64,000 bases of DNA, taken from positions 308,237 through 372,236 of the forward strand of contig JBAMDO010000020.1 in the NCBI GenBank assembly GCA_037074765.1. The letters are read 5' to 3'. The notes under the pieces were generated by a model. That model ran no database searches and was not told the origin of the DNA. It saw only the letters and a list, made by a program, of their open reading frames with translations. The translations under genes and the position numbers were made by a program. The DNA is from Mansonella perstans. Lineage: Eukaryota > Nematoda > Chromadorea > Rhabditida > Onchocercidae. Shown here piece after piece: positions 25,519 to 40,100 of this stretch; position 1 is the first letter of the stretch; every line of letters starts with the position of its first letter.

Positions 25519-27328
25519 TCAGCTATCTGACGTATCTCCCACATCCATAATTGATTCCCTTAAAGCAATCAGTAATTCTAGCGCTTGTTCAACATTTCCA
25601 CCAGTTTCTTCAAGAATCCGTATATTTTCTTCGGTGTTTACGAAGCCAAAATCAGCTAATTGGGCTATTTGTGAAGTATAACGTGTAGAAGCAGACGTTG
25701 AAAGAGTACCAGGAAAATGTTGCGAATTTCGTGACGATGATGTCGGGGAGGATGAGAGTCCCTGATTCGTTCCACCTCCTCCGACATTTCTTATTGCTTG
25801 AGCAACTGCCTGAAAATAAATCTTTATTATTATAATTTATATTTTAGGCATTGTTATTTTCAGTCCGACATATTTTTCTATGGATCTTATAGAAAATGCA
25901 TTCCCATTATTAGCCAGAAATCAAGGTGTAGTAGCAATTAAACACAAATCATTAAAAATATATCTGAAAAAAAATTACTGAAGATGGCACTATTATAAAG
26001 TGAGTACCAAGATCCTAAATTTTTACTGGTGAATGATGCGAATATGTCCCTGTCGATTTTCCAATGGATAGGTTATAAATGGAAGTTTTTTTTTTCTCAG
26101 AATGCGGATAACAACAACGCCATTTTCAATAGGTAAACATACCTCTTGCAACATTTGTGGAGTAACGATGGATGCATAACCACTTTGTCCAGAAGATGGT
26201 GTTGGGTTATCTGATATAGAAGTGCTTGAACCAGAGTGGGATAACTTCGATGGTACATTAACGCCACGTAACCAGTAATGTATTACATCCACTAATATCT
26301 GAAAATACCTCGCCATCAGACAAAAAGATACTTCGGATTTTAAAAAAAAACTCTCATTATAAAAGCACAAAAATGATCATTAACTACATAATGAAATTAG
26401 TATGGTTTGATTAATTTCATATGCTATCAATGCTTCATAGTTGTTAGTGAAATAAAAGAATACCGGGTGATCGTGAAGAAATGCTTCCTCCGTGTTCTGC
26501 TTTCCCATAATCATGGAGCCCGAGAGAATAAAATCTTTAGCCACTATAAGTGCCATTCGATCTTTTTTCAGAAGCGGAAATTCTTTTAGCAGACCTTCCA
26601 TGAAATCGTCTCTATTCATTTCATCAATTATCTATAAATATTCTTGCTTTTTTCTAATAATTTAATATTAGTAATTTTGGTTGGTACTTTCTTAAGCAAA
26701 ATGCACGTAGTTTTTTTACAAAGATAAATTACGAGAGTATCAGAAGTGGAAATTATTACCTATAAGGATTCATTAAAGAAATTGCCAGTTTTATCATTTT
26801 GAAAACCTTATAGCGTAGAACAAATCAAGAAATAATAGATTTCAAATGAAACAGAAATTCGTGTTTTAATTTCTGGAAATAAAAAACCTACTTTTTCGCG
26901 GTTGCGTTTAGAATTACGTAAGAACTGAAATTTCTCTCTACATTCCTGCAATTTTTTGTTATCCAACTGTAACTTTGGCATAGGCTCTGATGTAGAACGG
27001 ATCATAACATGTAGTGTGTATTTATCTTCCATATTCTTTACATCCTTTAGTCTGACATCTTCGGCTAATACTTTTCCAAGAAATACCAAATCTGCAAAAA
27101 ATTTGTCACCTAACTACTTTCTCATCTAAAACAAGTAATAAAGACTACCCTGAAATTAATATAATTTATCCTTATTAGACATAATTTCCACAATAAAAAC
27201 ATACAGCATTTTGAACGCCTTACTGGATCACTAACGAAATCATCTAATATTTCCTTCACATACTTCTCCAGACCAAATGAACGCGCTGTACAATTAGCTC
27301 CGGATTCAGCAAGCCATACTTTCACCAT
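25519..27328 (-). CDS. UBL7: Ubiquitin-like protein 7 orthologue (UBL + UBA)
   Basis: UBL7 is a ubiquilin-like adaptor: its UBL can dock to the proteasome and its UBA binds ubiquitin. Five phase-0 exons (27224-27328, 26892-27113, 26464-26631, 26143-26298, 25519-25809) total 942 nt, giving 313 aa; human UBL7 is 380. The UBL spans about residues 1-75 (MVKVWLAESG, DLVFLGKVLAEDVRLKDV, YTLHVMIRSTSEPMPK). A middle helical region follows, EMNRDDFMEGLLKEFPLL to EEAFLHDHP and VIHYWLRG, which aligns with the human motif ending HPALVNAI. A Ser/Thr/Pro/Gly-rich linker leads to the C-terminal UBA (TSQIAQLADFGFVNTEENIR, ETGGNVEQALELL). The second exon's acceptor (AAAGTAG|TTAGG) was chosen for phase, because the stronger TTTTTTGCAG nearby breaks the frame. 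The ATG at 27328 follows an ATTCAG acceptor by about 22 nt. CCDC124 ends only 295 bp upstream. Confidence 0.88.
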
Positions 27329-27623
27329 AGTGGAATGAAATACTTTCAAATCTGAATATTTTCAAGACATACAAAAGCAGTTATTCATTATGTAGATGAT
27401 TAATTTTAACATATTAAAAGCAAACGCAGCAATATTAGGTATTATGGCGCATTAAGAAACACTACCAAATAAGAGTTAAAATACAAGATCTTTTCCTCTA
27501 TAATGATTCCGCAACAATAAATAAGTGTATCGTAGACAAAAAACTTCAATAAAAAATATATTCGAACATAATGAAAAAAATTTATCAAGACTGAAATAAA
27601 TATAACATTATAAATAAGGCAGA

Positions 27624-29195
27624 TCACTGAATGATTTCTAAAATTTTTTGATTTAGAGGATTTTCAGGGGATTTCTGCCATTGTTTCTTCAATACTTGCT
27701 TCAACTGTGAAAGACGATATGTGGGATATTCTTCTTTTAAACGTGGCAGCATTTTTTCTTCGAATTCCTACAAAGAAAGATAAAAAAAGATGTTAATGAA
27801 ATCAATAAATCGAATAGCCGACTGAAATTTTGAGTCGATAAATAAACTATTTTAAATCCACTGCTCTTAAAAATTTAGAAACTACTGTTCAAAACTATTC
27901 AAACTGAAAGAGCTTCTTCATTAATGCAATATCGTCATCCAATAAAGGCATTTTTTTAATGAAATAACCTGATAGGCGGCTTTTACTCTTTTTTCGGGAT
28001 GGCGATCTATAGTTGGTTTACCTACAGATAATATATTAATGGCTGCTGTGACGGTACGAGCCGTTTCACCTTCTACCTATAACAACATAAATCATGATTG
28101 AAATGAAAGATTAAAAAAATAAGGATATTTTTTTAAGCAATTACGCCACACGTAAAAAATTTATGCTGCTAGATCGATTCGGGACCAATTCGGGACCAAC
28201 AAACGACACAAAAAGGAATGTTCCATTTTTGTGGAAAAAAAGCAGGAAGATGGCTCATGTAAGGAATATTAAAAAAAAAAGTACTGTTCGGCCAATAAAA
28301 GAAAAGCATTAGGATTAGCAAATCAACAGACAAATTTTAAAAATACCTTTAACTGGTTAACATTTTCTTCAATTTCCTCTTCGTTAGCTTCTAAACGTTG
28401 TTCTTTTAATAAGCGTTCTTTTTTTTCTTCGCGCCTTCGTTCTTCTTCAGCACGCTTATTTGCTTCAATTGTTGCTTGTGTAATCTGTAACCTGTAGCTG
28501 TTAATGGCCGTATATAAACAAAACATCGCTCAAAACCATTCTATTTAGGCCATTAGACTTATGACGATTCTAATTTGAACTGCCAATATTATTCTGATGC
28601 TTCAGGAAATATATTCTAAATGCTTTCATACTTTACCAATAACCACTGTGAAAAAACATGAAATAATTTCATAGAAGCTTGAGAACAATGAGTTATAATA
28701 AATAATCCCCCGAATAAAAAAACACCTTGAGTGATCCGGTTGCTCTTCCCGATAACGCTTTCATTTCCTCATCATGCGCTACTCGATTTTCATGCTTTCG
28801 CTGCAAGGCTTCCATACGTCTACGTTCTGCTTCTTCCTGAAATTTAGGAAATTCTAAATTTATTTTCAGATAATACTAAGCAACTGGAAATGATTTCTTG
28901 TTAATTCTCACACAAAGTTCTCCATAAATATCAATGTATTCAATTATCTGTAATGACTGATTGGTTTGCAAAATTCCAAAATAGGAATTGTATGAAAACC
29001 ATTTTCCATAAGCAACAAATATCAAACAAATAAACCAACTTTTCGCTGTTTACGGGTAATATTCTTATCATCATCATGCCAATATGCATCTTCTTCAGCT
29101 TTCTTCTTCTTCTCTGCTTCTTCTCTCTTCGCAGCTTCTCTACGAGTTCTTGCTGCTACTGCTTTCGTATTTTCACCCGAAAATTTCTTCGGCAT
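27624..29195 (-). CDS. CCDC124: CCDC124 / Lso2-type ribosome-associated coiled-coil protein
   Basis: CCDC124 and its yeast relative Lso2 bind vacant 80S ribosomes near the decoding and peptidyl-transferase centres and aid recovery from dormancy. Five phase-0 exons (29040-29195, 28726-28836, 28347-28484, 27969-28076, 27624-27767) total 657 nt, giving 218 aa; human CCDC124 is 223. The start MPKKFSGENTKAVAARTRRE and DAYWHDDDKNITRKQRK match the family N terminus almost residue for residue. A long charged helix rich in E, K and R fills the middle. The conserved C terminus has VEGETARTVTAAINILSV, DRHPEKRVKAAYQEFEEKML and YPTYRLSQLKQVLKKQW, ending SPENPLNQK. The third exon uses GTTACAG|ATTACA among three nearby AGs, because it preserves frame. 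It is first in a same-strand run with UBL7 and RPP38. Confidence 0.95.
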
Positions 29196-32100
29196 ATTTC
29201 ACAGATAAAAATGCTCATACACGCGATGCAATCCTCTAACAATTATACAATAAAAATACGAAAGATGTACGCATAACATATCGCATTGAAATTTCAACCC
29301 ATCGCTACCTATCACTTGCATTAATATTAAAAAATCAATAAATTCTGCATCAATATGTTTTTTATTATTGTAGTATTTTATACTGCAATACTGCAGTTCA
29401 TGGATCATCCATTTGACTTCCTACATGTGCAGTTATCACGTATTTGTTCACTGAAATGATACGAACTTCATAACTTCTACTGTTAATATCTTTACTTTTA
29501 TTTCCCTACATTTAGTAACAGCTGTATTTTCTCTGCTTAAATTAATAGTTCTTTGAAGTTAAATAAGTTAAAGTATTTATACTTTATGTTAGACTCTCTT
29601 TTAGTTGTACATTCATCTAGAATATAATCATATTTCTTCAAATTTCTATCTTAACTCGCAAAATTCCCGACAATTCTCAGGTGAATCTCGCGTAAAAATC
29701 CACGAAAGAGTCGGTCATCCATGACGAATCTTTTTCAGGTTAAAAGTGATACAAACCAAGAAATTAGTTCTGATCAAAATTATAAAACCATCTGAATACT
29801 TGAATGTTACTTACTCCAGTAAATCTCAGTCTTCATATTAGTGCTACTAATCAATAATACACTGGAGACAAATGATACGTTGCCAAGAGTAATACGCTAT
29901 AAAAAACGTAAGTTGGATTGTGAATGGCTAAGTATCCATTACTTACGTTCCGTCACGTGTACTTGTTTGGCGAATTCATGATGAAGAAGTGCAATGCTTC
30001 TTCGAGTATAAATCAAAAAAAATCACAACTTCTCAACAGTACTAACTATACCAAAATGTAAAGCAAAACAAAACACTAATCATCATAAATTTGTACTACG
30101 CATCAAGTAGTGCTGTGCTACTATCTTTATGCTACACAAAAAAAAACTGCAATGAAATTTATGAATTCCAGAATCCTTTCAACTTTGTGATCTTTCTTGA
30201 ACAAATTTTAATTGACATGATTTTCTCTTCAAAACTACATCAAAAAGTGTATATTGATGTTGAAAAATTTTCACGGAAGTACATCTTTTATTTTTCAAAA
30301 TAATTACACTAAAGTTTAGCAAGAAATAGAAAATTCAGGGCACTACTCTAAAATATCAGTTATAAGGTGTGAAATTTACACAATTAAACACTGTTTTGAC
30401 ATATTCGAAAAAAAAAAATTAATAGAATGGCCAAAATGATATAATGGCGAATGTTAACGTAAATGCAGATTCTTGTTGCAAATTTTTTTCTTTCGAATTC
30501 GACGAATTTAGCTGTCTAATTTTGCTTAAACTATGAAAGGGATTGTTTCCTCTTTTATTACCAATTTCCAAAAGTGCCTTTTTTTGATTTTAAAGTTAGA
30601 CAATAGAAGATTAAATGAATTAAATGCAGAGGTGTTTATAATGATCACGATAATGATGATGATTGTTGGGATCATATTGTCATTTACATCATTCACATCA
30701 AAATAATGATTACAACAAGCACTTCTTCTGCAATAAAATTAAAATCCCATACGATTTTAATTTTGACTAACAACGATAATATAATCATTTTTGTTCGATC
30801 GATCACTTGAATAGAGATTTCTTTAATGACTTTATAAAATTTAAAGTGCATAAAAATTTTTTTTTTTGATTGGACTTTTTAGTGCGCTATTTTGATTTAT
30901 TTTCATTTTATTAACGATTGAAGTGACATAATGGTTGTTAAACTACTGTTTAGGCGAGGTATGCATAGCTGTGACCAGTGGCTAGTTGCAGAAATTCGTC
31001 TTGCTTTTGAAACTTCTCAAGTTATTTTCAACAGATTATTTCAGTGATTTGAAATTTCATACTTTATCATTCATATTGCAATTACTTTTTACTCTCACAA
31101 TGACGAATATGGAAACAGGAATTCAGGCAAGCAAAGCTTGTATTGAATGTTCCTGTTGCAAGAAAAAGAGTATCTTTTTATTTAAATAAAATTTTATGAC
31201 TAGATTTTGCAATTGAGATGATTTAGTAGTATGTACTAGAAAAAATTTCTTCTTTGATCTGCTAACCGATAGAGCTAGAAATCGTCCTATTCAATCTTTA
31301 TCCGTATCAAATTATTTTCATCATAAGGGTGAGTTACAGACCTTCTCGATCAGATAGCTCAATAAAATGTTTGCGTGATTTTTCCCTCACCTACAACATT
31401 GTCAGCTGTTTGCTACTATATTCAACACCAAAATCGCATGCTTCTTCACGAATGGAATTGATTGACTGACATATTAATTTTTAGATGATCTGTCTGTGTT
31501 GATTCAAGAAAATTAGATCAAAAAATTGTCGGTAATTTTAAACGACAGCACACAAAGATGAATATTATTCCGGTACGTATCATGAACAAGATCATATAAG
31601 ATAGTAAGGATAAAGTAAATGCTGCATGCTTATTATTTACAGGTTAAATTTGCATACAACTAAACTTGCTGAATTTGTAGGTTATAGAACAAAGTTGATT
31701 TAATACTTTTCGTTGTTATGTTAAAAGTATTTCAGCACAATTTCATTTAAATTAAGACCACTGCAAAATCTTACCAAGCCATTTACACTTGCTTCATTTC
31801 AAACTGTTCTTCTTATTTGTTATGTTGAATGAAGTAAATGAAGACTGATAAATTTATGAAAAAATCATTTTATCCTTTTCCGTATTTTAAGATCTACAAC
31901 TGCTGTTCTATTCATTTGTTTTTCATTTTTCAGACTTTCACATATTTTTATGCAAATTATTTCGAATTCCAATACTAAATTCCTTTTTCACAGATAACTG
32001 CACTGACTAGCTGAAAAGATCAATCTTCTCATCAATTCAGATTTTCCTCTCTTAGCCAAAACATATTTAGTTTTTTAGAAAAATATAGAAGCTTCTTTTT

Positions 32101-35100
32101 CTATTTGATCTTTTACCCTATTCTTTATTTTTTTTCAATTATTCAAAACAAAAAGTTTGGAAATATAATACACATGCATTATTAGTTTTTATTTCTAGCA
32201 ATTATTTGTAGTGTGACATCTGGAGTTTGGGATGGAAGTTTTTGTTAAACCTTTTTTGACAAGGAGATATTTCGAAGAAGTAACGTGACATCCAGGATAC
32301 ATATACTGATGGGACAGAGAATGTCTGGATTTGGAGGGTGCTTTGCATACAGATATTATTATAATTAATATAAAAAATCATGATATATAATATACATAAT
32401 ATACAATTCTATCATTCCTGTAAAGCGATTTTCATTGATTAAGCAATGTCCTATCTAATGTATACTGTATGTAGATCTATCTCCATGTCACTTGTTGTCA
32501 TATATAGATATGCATTTTGTAACCGTTCATGACTCCTGAAATACAGGTTTTCCACAAATCTTTCGAGCTTACAACCATCATCGTAGACGCAAACATCATC
32601 GTAGACGTAGCTCTTCCGATTTCGTTGTTTTTAATCTTGAATAGATATTTTTTGCATTTTTTTGTTGAACAAATTATTTGCTGCAATCAGAGGATATGTC
32701 CCCTATGAATCAAATTATTTTCACATATTCCATTTAAAAAGAACATGTAAGAAGTTAAGACTTAAAATGATGTGCCGTAGTAACAAGATTAGTTTGTCAT
32801 CAAAATATGGATTAATTTTTATCTGTCATTTTATGAAATCTGGAAAATGTTTTGCGATGTTTATAGGTGCCGCCAGTGAATTCCTTTGAAAAAATTGGAT
32901 TGCTAAGAATATGGTTACATTGATCGATTGGCTCCATTTTGTAGAATTTGATTATTCGTTTGGCAGCGTAGCAACAACTATGAAATTATTTTTCTGCATT
33001 GTACAGTATCGTATTCCTTCTTCTCTTTTGCGAAATATTCAGAAAACGTATCTTTGCTCAATTAATTTCTATCACAGCAAGTTTATTTCATTTTATTCTG
33101 ATTTTTAATGACAAAGCAACAAATTGCATTGGATGATGATAACACGGATCGATCGAGCCTTGTTGAAAATGATGCATGTATTATGCAGGATAATGAACCA
33201 GACCGGCAAACCTTTGAGCGAACGTTTAAGCTGTTTTTGGAAAAGTAACAGAAATCCTCCGATACTTACCAAACTGCAATCGCCAATTATCTTCACTACG
33301 CACTTGCTTTTTTATTTGTCGCTGCATCACCGCGGTGTCATAATTGGAAAGCACAAAGTGTTTGAAGCAAAAATAGAGCAAACTTATATTATTTACTTCC
33401 ATGAAACTAATTGAACTAAAAATCTTTTCTGCATCATATTCTTGAAAGAGAAATGCAATATTCGTTTCTTTGTCGTGAAATTTCAAAAAAAACCCCGTAT
33501 CAAATTTAAGACTAACATCATGTTTGATAGTTTAAGACAGATAAGTAAAATGGTAAGATTACCATCGTAACAGGAAAAATAACAATGAGCGAAAAATGCT
33601 AATTTAACTTACGAGTAAAGTAAGCCTCGCATTTGAGAGCTTATGAGCTCTCTTTTTTTAAGAAGGCCTTAAATATTGAACTGCAAAACAGGTATTTTTT
33701 CGAATTTTCTGCATAGAGAAAAAATAAAAAAAATAAAATAGAAAAAAAAAGAAAGCTAATATAATAACCGAAGAAAAGGGAAAGAACAACGCCTTCCAAG
33801 CATTCATTTTTGTTTGACAAAAACTCTGCTCAATTCTTTTATAAAATATTTTCTGACAAATGCCTTGCCTGTTTTTTATTTGTATTTGTGTGTTAATATC
33901 CCTTAAGTGACAGAATAGTAGCAAAGGACTATTTGCAATTCTTCTCGCACTTTTATACCAACAATAAATAAATTAAAAATCCCCAGTACAAACGATAATT
34001 GCTTTACTAACCAAGAAAAACCACTCAACAGAATAGTAGAAATAGGTACTATGGAAAATCGTTCCACTAACTAACAGAAAAGACTCCACAAACTCACCAA
34101 ATGGGAATTCTTATTAAAGCTTTTCCCTCATTTATCCATTTACATATTGATAAAATTGAAAATAATCAAATAAATCCTCATCGTAGCATTAAATTATGGA
34201 CAGGAAATGTTTAAAATTTCAATTATCCTACTACTGAAATATACTGAAATCCAATTATCGAATTCTTATGCTGCGCTTTATCAACAGATATTCCTAAATG
34301 ACACTTCATCGCATCTATCTGGAAAACATTTAGGCTGTAGTGCTTTTATAAACCCATTTAGAAATGCAAATCAAACATTCACTTTAAAAAAGGGGACTTC
34401 ATGTTACGATAAAAAATGGTACAGTCTCGAGATCTCATAAATTGAACTCCATCATAAAAAGCTATAATTGGGAAAAAACAACCGCAGAATTAAATATTTT
34501 CTTTGTTACAGTGCCATTAAAATCCTGCAGAAAGTTGCAACTACCATAATATTGATGAATGAACTTGATCATTTCTTCCTAAATCATTGCCTTTTCTTTC
34601 AATCTTCTATCCACAGTAAATCAATAACCGTATCACATTTATGATTTCAAAAAACATTTTTACTTAACAGCATAACATTTAGCAAATAAAAACAACCAAA
34701 TGGCAAAGATATATCGGAAAGATTGTTTTGGAGATTTAAGTGGAAAATATGCTGGAAACATGTTTCGTTTTCAATAAATAAGATGGGAATTTGGTAATAG
34801 CAAAGACTTTCTGATTGTTAAAATTATCATCATTGAAAGTTGAGTGAAGTCAGAAATTTTTAAAAAAGTTTTCCTTAGAATTGAGGTATCTTCCGATGAA
34901 ATTTCCGAAGCATTACGATATCAAATTTGTGAATACCAAACCGTGTATAATTACATAGAAGACATCAAGCGAATTGCAAAAATTTTCTGGTTGGAAAACA
35001 AAAATATTTCAAAAGTACAAAAAAAAAGCTAACAAAGGAAGAACCGAGAGCAAAAATAGACTATATGGACATAGTGGAAGATGCAGTCACATAGAATAAA

Positions 35101-37131
35101 TAGATAAATTTTCATAAAATATATGAAAACACCAAATTTCGAATGCACTACACTGTTTCATAAGGCAACAACGCTCCGACTAATTTATTGCTACAAAAAA
35201 AAAAAAAAAAATGGAAGATGACAGCAAACATTGGCCTACCCATAGATGTAAAAGGAATGGGGTGAGCATAAGGAAGTTTAAATTTTGTCGGTTAAACTAT
35301 ATAAAATAAAATAGTTTTATTTTTGGATGCATAAAATAATAACTAACATAACTAAGGATCAAATTGTGGAAAAATATTAGTAAGTTGAAAAGAATCACCC
35401 AACAACAACATTGTCCGATCAATTATCGATGCTTGAGTGATTTTCAAGTCAAAATATATCCAAATGCTCAATTTTCCCCACATGAGAAGAAAAAATTCAG
35501 AGTGAAAAACACTGTCTTACTTTTATGAATCATAGGTAAGCCACCAATAAATTGAAAAAAAAACAATTATTATTTTTAGACTACATCCTTTGAAGCAAAA
35601 AAAAAAAAAAAAAAACAACTTATTTAGAATCCTATCCTATCCAATATATGTGACTTCAAGAGCTAATATTCATTAACGTTTTCCTTTTTCCCCTTGAGTT
35701 TTTTAGTTCAAGAACATTTTTAAATAACTCAAATACTATACTACATTTCAGTTAGGAAAAATCTTTTTCCTCTCTAATAGCTAAGATGCATATTACATTT
35801 AAGTTAGGAAAAATTTCCCAGGAATAAATAATTTGGCTATTGAAAATTGACAAAGAGGATAGGTAAGGCAAGCGAACATTATTGGTAAAGAATGATGCCA
35901 AGATAAAAGTTAAATAAAATAGAAATGGAAAATCACCAGAGAAGCATGTCAGTAATAAAAGACGCGGTATGAGTATACTTTAAAAAATTAGTAAAGTATA
36001 TAATGACAATGATGATGCTAAAAAGAATGCGAGATCCAAATCACAGATTTTAAAAATTCTAAATATTTCTACAAATAAGTAATTTCTCCAAAAAAAAGGG
36101 ATAAGGATTATTAATTGGGCTTTGGGACAGAAACTAGTAACTAACGACATAAGCTTAAAACTAAATTAAAGCTCACAGAACAAATCAATACGCCAATTAG
36201 TCGATGTTAAATCAAAATTATACGTCATAGAACATCAATGTAAATTATGATCCTTCTAATATTGTTTTAATATTTACATATCAACAAATCAATATCTTGC
36301 GTTCCCAATCGCACTATATTTTATCTTTTCTTTTTAAAAAAATAAAATTCAAATTTTTAAGTAAAGCTCCAAAACTTAATCACTGTGAAATCAAATTTCA
36401 AGAAGAAAAACTTGGACTAAAATATTCCTGCGATTTCGACTTGAATCCTAAGCCATAGCAAATAATATAGCGATCATATCGATTTCCTTTTTATTCCAGA
36501 AAAAACTGATTCAGACCTTTGATTCGTTGTTTCGGTCCTAACAAAAATTTTATTTAAATTTAGATCAAAACCTAAAATTCAAAATTGAGAATATTAGTTT
36601 AAAATGCTTCCTAGCAGACGCGTTCAAGAAAAGCAAATTTTCAAAAACGCTGATTCAAAACCAGATTCTTTTTCTAAAATTTCAACAGCTGTAAACATAT
36701 TTCAGTTAAACATTGATCATACTGTACATGGAGCACAAAAATTTCATAAATACAAGAGAAAAAATTAGTTATTGATTCATTTCAATGAAAATAATTATTG
36801 CTACGAAGAAAGCTATTACCGTGTATTATATCGGAAAATAACGGCAACAACAATCATTATCATATAAAAAGAATGCTAAACTAATTTGTATATAACAATA
36901 AGAAATGCTCTGGTTAAAGTGTAAGCAAACATGCAAAGTATTTAAATTCAGAAGCAACAATTTAAGAAACCAGAGAAATTAAAAAACCAAAGTGTAAAAC
37001 CGTAATTGGAATGAAAGATTTTTGTCTGAGAATACTTTTGAATGAATAAATAGAGCATTTGGTGAACGAATGTTTACCGGTTCATTGAAATTTCTGAGTT
37101 CGTAGTAGACGATGAATATCATGAATTTAGA
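29196..37131. other. Gene-poor interval between zfh-2 3' end and CCDC124
   Basis: This 7.9 kb A/T-rich interval contains no exon chain I can assign to a family. It holds the zfh-2 3' UTR at its right end and the CCDC124 promoter at its left. Short open frames exist on both strands but lack matched splice phases or familiar motifs. The one stretch with some coding character is at 33108-33420 (listed separately). Long A runs occur near 35198 and 35600. Confidence 0.65.
33108..33420. other. Possible orphan exon(s), strand unresolved
   Basis: On the plus strand an ATG at 33108 opens a 46-codon frame (MTKQQIALDDDNTDRSSLVE and onward, ending KLFLEK then TAA) of natural amino-acid composition. On the minus strand about 33260-33395 encodes LSNYDTAVMQRQIKKQVRSE followed by DNWRLQF and a perfect donor GTAAGT. 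I recognise neither peptide and found no partner exon in phase for either. They may be an unrecognised short gene, a decayed exon or chance. Confidence 0.25.
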
Positions 37132-40100
37132 TTAAACTGTTTTACCCAGGAATGCTTCACGTGCAGCTTGGTGTTCCAAAGTATCACAGTGAACTCGAAA
37201 TTCGGTCTAGAATTTGAAATCGATCATTACACAATTGCACAAAAATAATAGCGAGTAAATTCTCCAATATGGAATAATGGATATTCATAATCATAATCAT
37301 TGTTTTTTCTAAGTTTCTGATATTTTTTTAGCAGAATCATGGAATGAAATATAAGGACAACAACCTGTGCACCAAATTTTGTATTACAAGCCCGACATTG
37401 ATAATGGGTTTGTACCAATTTGAATACTGAATCACAGCCCTGACATATCAGTCGTTGATGGTTTTTCAGCAGCTGTTCCTGTTGAAATACATTGGTACAT
37501 TGAGGACATGCCCAGCCAACCTAAATCTCAAATAAAATGATAATTCTAAATTAAATACATAATTGGTATTTTTAGAAAATACAAAAAATTTTAAAATACA
37601 AGAAAATGCCACAGAAAAGCAAGAAGGAAATAAAACAAACAACCTCACTATCAGTACTGCCAGCACACTGAAAATCACGCAGTGGAAGTACAGCAACCAA
37701 TTGCTGAAAAGTTTTGCCATCTTGTGTGAATTTGGATGATTCACGGCCGAAACTCATATCGGTAGTAATCTGCGTCATAACACTTTCGGGGATTTGCAGC
37801 ATTGGTATTGGTGTACCCATTAGGTTCGGGTCGTACATAAGTGGTGCCAAGCCTTTAAGAGATCGCTCTACTGAATTATAATAAAGTTAAATGTGACCTC
37901 AGAACAACAAGTTGTCTTTAATCCGAGTGCATTTTTAAGATATGCACATTTTCACTGTCAAGAATTTTCATATCATCTGTTGATGGCTCGTAAAAAACAT
38001 GATTAGCAAGAAAACTACAACAAAACTACAGATTATATTTATACTGACCAGATCGAATACTATATAAGAAATTATAAGGGAAATGTGACATCGTATTGCT
38101 TCCAGGGTTTGAAGTCGATATACCGGGTGGTTTCATTGTTCGCCGATCTCGTATAGCTTTCAATCTAAAAGTCATCAGATAATGTTAGCAGAAATTATCT
38201 AAAAGAAAAACAGCAAATAATTTCATTTCAAGTTAAAAGAAAATTTACAGAACAGAGAAATTATGATGAAACCTTATTCGTTGGATGTCTTCTTTATCAG
38301 TCACTTCTAGTGAAGCATTCAAATCCATTGATCCTTCTGTTTGAATATTATCTGTTTGGATAAGTTTTTTGACACGATTAATGTGAGCAGTGGTGAATAT
38401 ATGGTCATGCAAGGTGACATGATGATCGTAATTAATACCACACATTGCACAGCGTGTCGATGCAAAACGAAGTAATTCTTCATCACCTAAGAAATTTTTC
38501 AAACACCATGAATAATTTAAAATAAAAAACCATCACTTCCTTCTTCATCCAAATGTTATAATTTAAACACATAAAAGGGTTTGTGTAATAGTTTTTAAAA
38601 GTACTGTATTTTGGTTGATTCATTAGTTGCTAATTCTTCAAGATTGCTCAGTTTATTTAACCTTCTATAATTCTAATAAGATCTTTTCTTGATTGTAAAC
38701 TTTTTAGAAAACTGCATCAGTGATACAGATTTAGCGGGTTTTCACAGCTAAATAAATAATTAAATCATAAAATAACAAACCACTATGTGATCGCGATTTC
38801 CGTTCTTTTGCTCGAGCATTTTGAAACCATACTTGTACAACTCGTTTATGCAAACCAATTTCAGCTCCCAACAAATCACATTCATTCATCGATGGAGTTT
38901 TGTAGCTCATGAATATGTTTTTCATCACCTGCAATTTTATCTTTTTTTAGAATAGCCAATAACGTATTCAGTCCTAAGGTTAGAATTCCGGAAATCTTAG
39001 CATAATAAACTGTATTATTATACTTACATGAACTTGCAGTGGTGTTAAATGAGTTCGATACCGTTTGGAACTAGCAGGACTTCTCTGAGTCCCAAAACAG
39101 CCAATTCCAGTCGCATTTGGAGATGCGCTATTAAAGCGTTCGTTGATATCCATATTTTCACTGTTATTATCATCGTTGTCCGAATGCACGAACGAAGGAG
39201 ATATCGATACCGAATCTTCACCACTAAAATTTTCAAGTCTTATTACATAGCTATGTCGAATTCAGAAAATATATAATGAATAAAAATTGTGAATTTTCTT
39301 CGAAAAACTTCACAGTAAGCGAAGAATGAGAGACAAAAGCAACTGCTAAGGAAAGCTTGAAAGAACTCTCGAAAACCAATGTTATTTAAATCAACATTCT
39401 CGCGAAGACCGCACCCTTCGCCATTAGTGGTACAACTGAGATCAAGAGGCGATAGTTCTGACTTTTTCGAAGAACCATTCGTTTTCGACACATCTCCTAA
39501 TGAGTCATCACCTGCTAACGCTGTGATCGTCGGCACCTATAAAAAAATACCAGTAAATTTCAAAAGTTATGGATACTCCATAGATTAGCCATGTCTTATT
39601 CGATATGCTCTATCTTATCCCATCTGCAAGCACTCTCGAGACAATCCAAACTTCCAAGTTTCAATCTCTACCAGTGTTCACGTACTGCAATATTAGAAAA
39701 ACTAAGGCAAAGAATATGCATTTCCTCACATCTTCAGCGTCCGGTAATAAGTCGACATTAATTGATGTATTGTTAGCTTGCTCCGGATGACGATTCGGAA
39801 TATGGACAATCAGTGAATCTCGCGAGTGGAATAATAAGCAACAGAAAGGACAGCGCTTATAGAATATCGTTTTTTTCTTATCCCTTACCTTCTGAACGAT
39901 GAGAAGATTTAGTTCATTTTGAACATCAAAAAGGACGCCTACCATATACCCACACTTTAACTTCCTAAATCTCTTCCGAATTCATACACCATACTGTCGT
40001 GATTAAAAACTATTACACAGTCCTTAAACCTAAATGAAAGAACTGCTCGAACATTCACCAGAATATTTCATGCATTTATATTATTAGTTGCTTTAAAGCG

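Larger units (their letters stand above)
22809..29195 (-). other. Candidate operon CCDC124-UBL7-RPP38
   Basis: Three genes on one strand are separated by 295 and 924 bp, far closer than the 7.9 kb upstream gap. Acceptor-like sequence precedes the ATG of both downstream genes by about 22 and 6 nt. Nematode operons show this layout, with downstream products trans-spliced. The second gap is long for a C. elegans operon but not unusual if filarial spacing is looser; that part is inference. Confidence 0.45.

Noticed and set aside
27442..27627. Minus-strand hydrophobic frame between CCDC124 and UBL7
   Set aside because: Lies in the intercistronic gap and overlaps the CCDC124 stop; hydrophobicity reflects T-rich composition.
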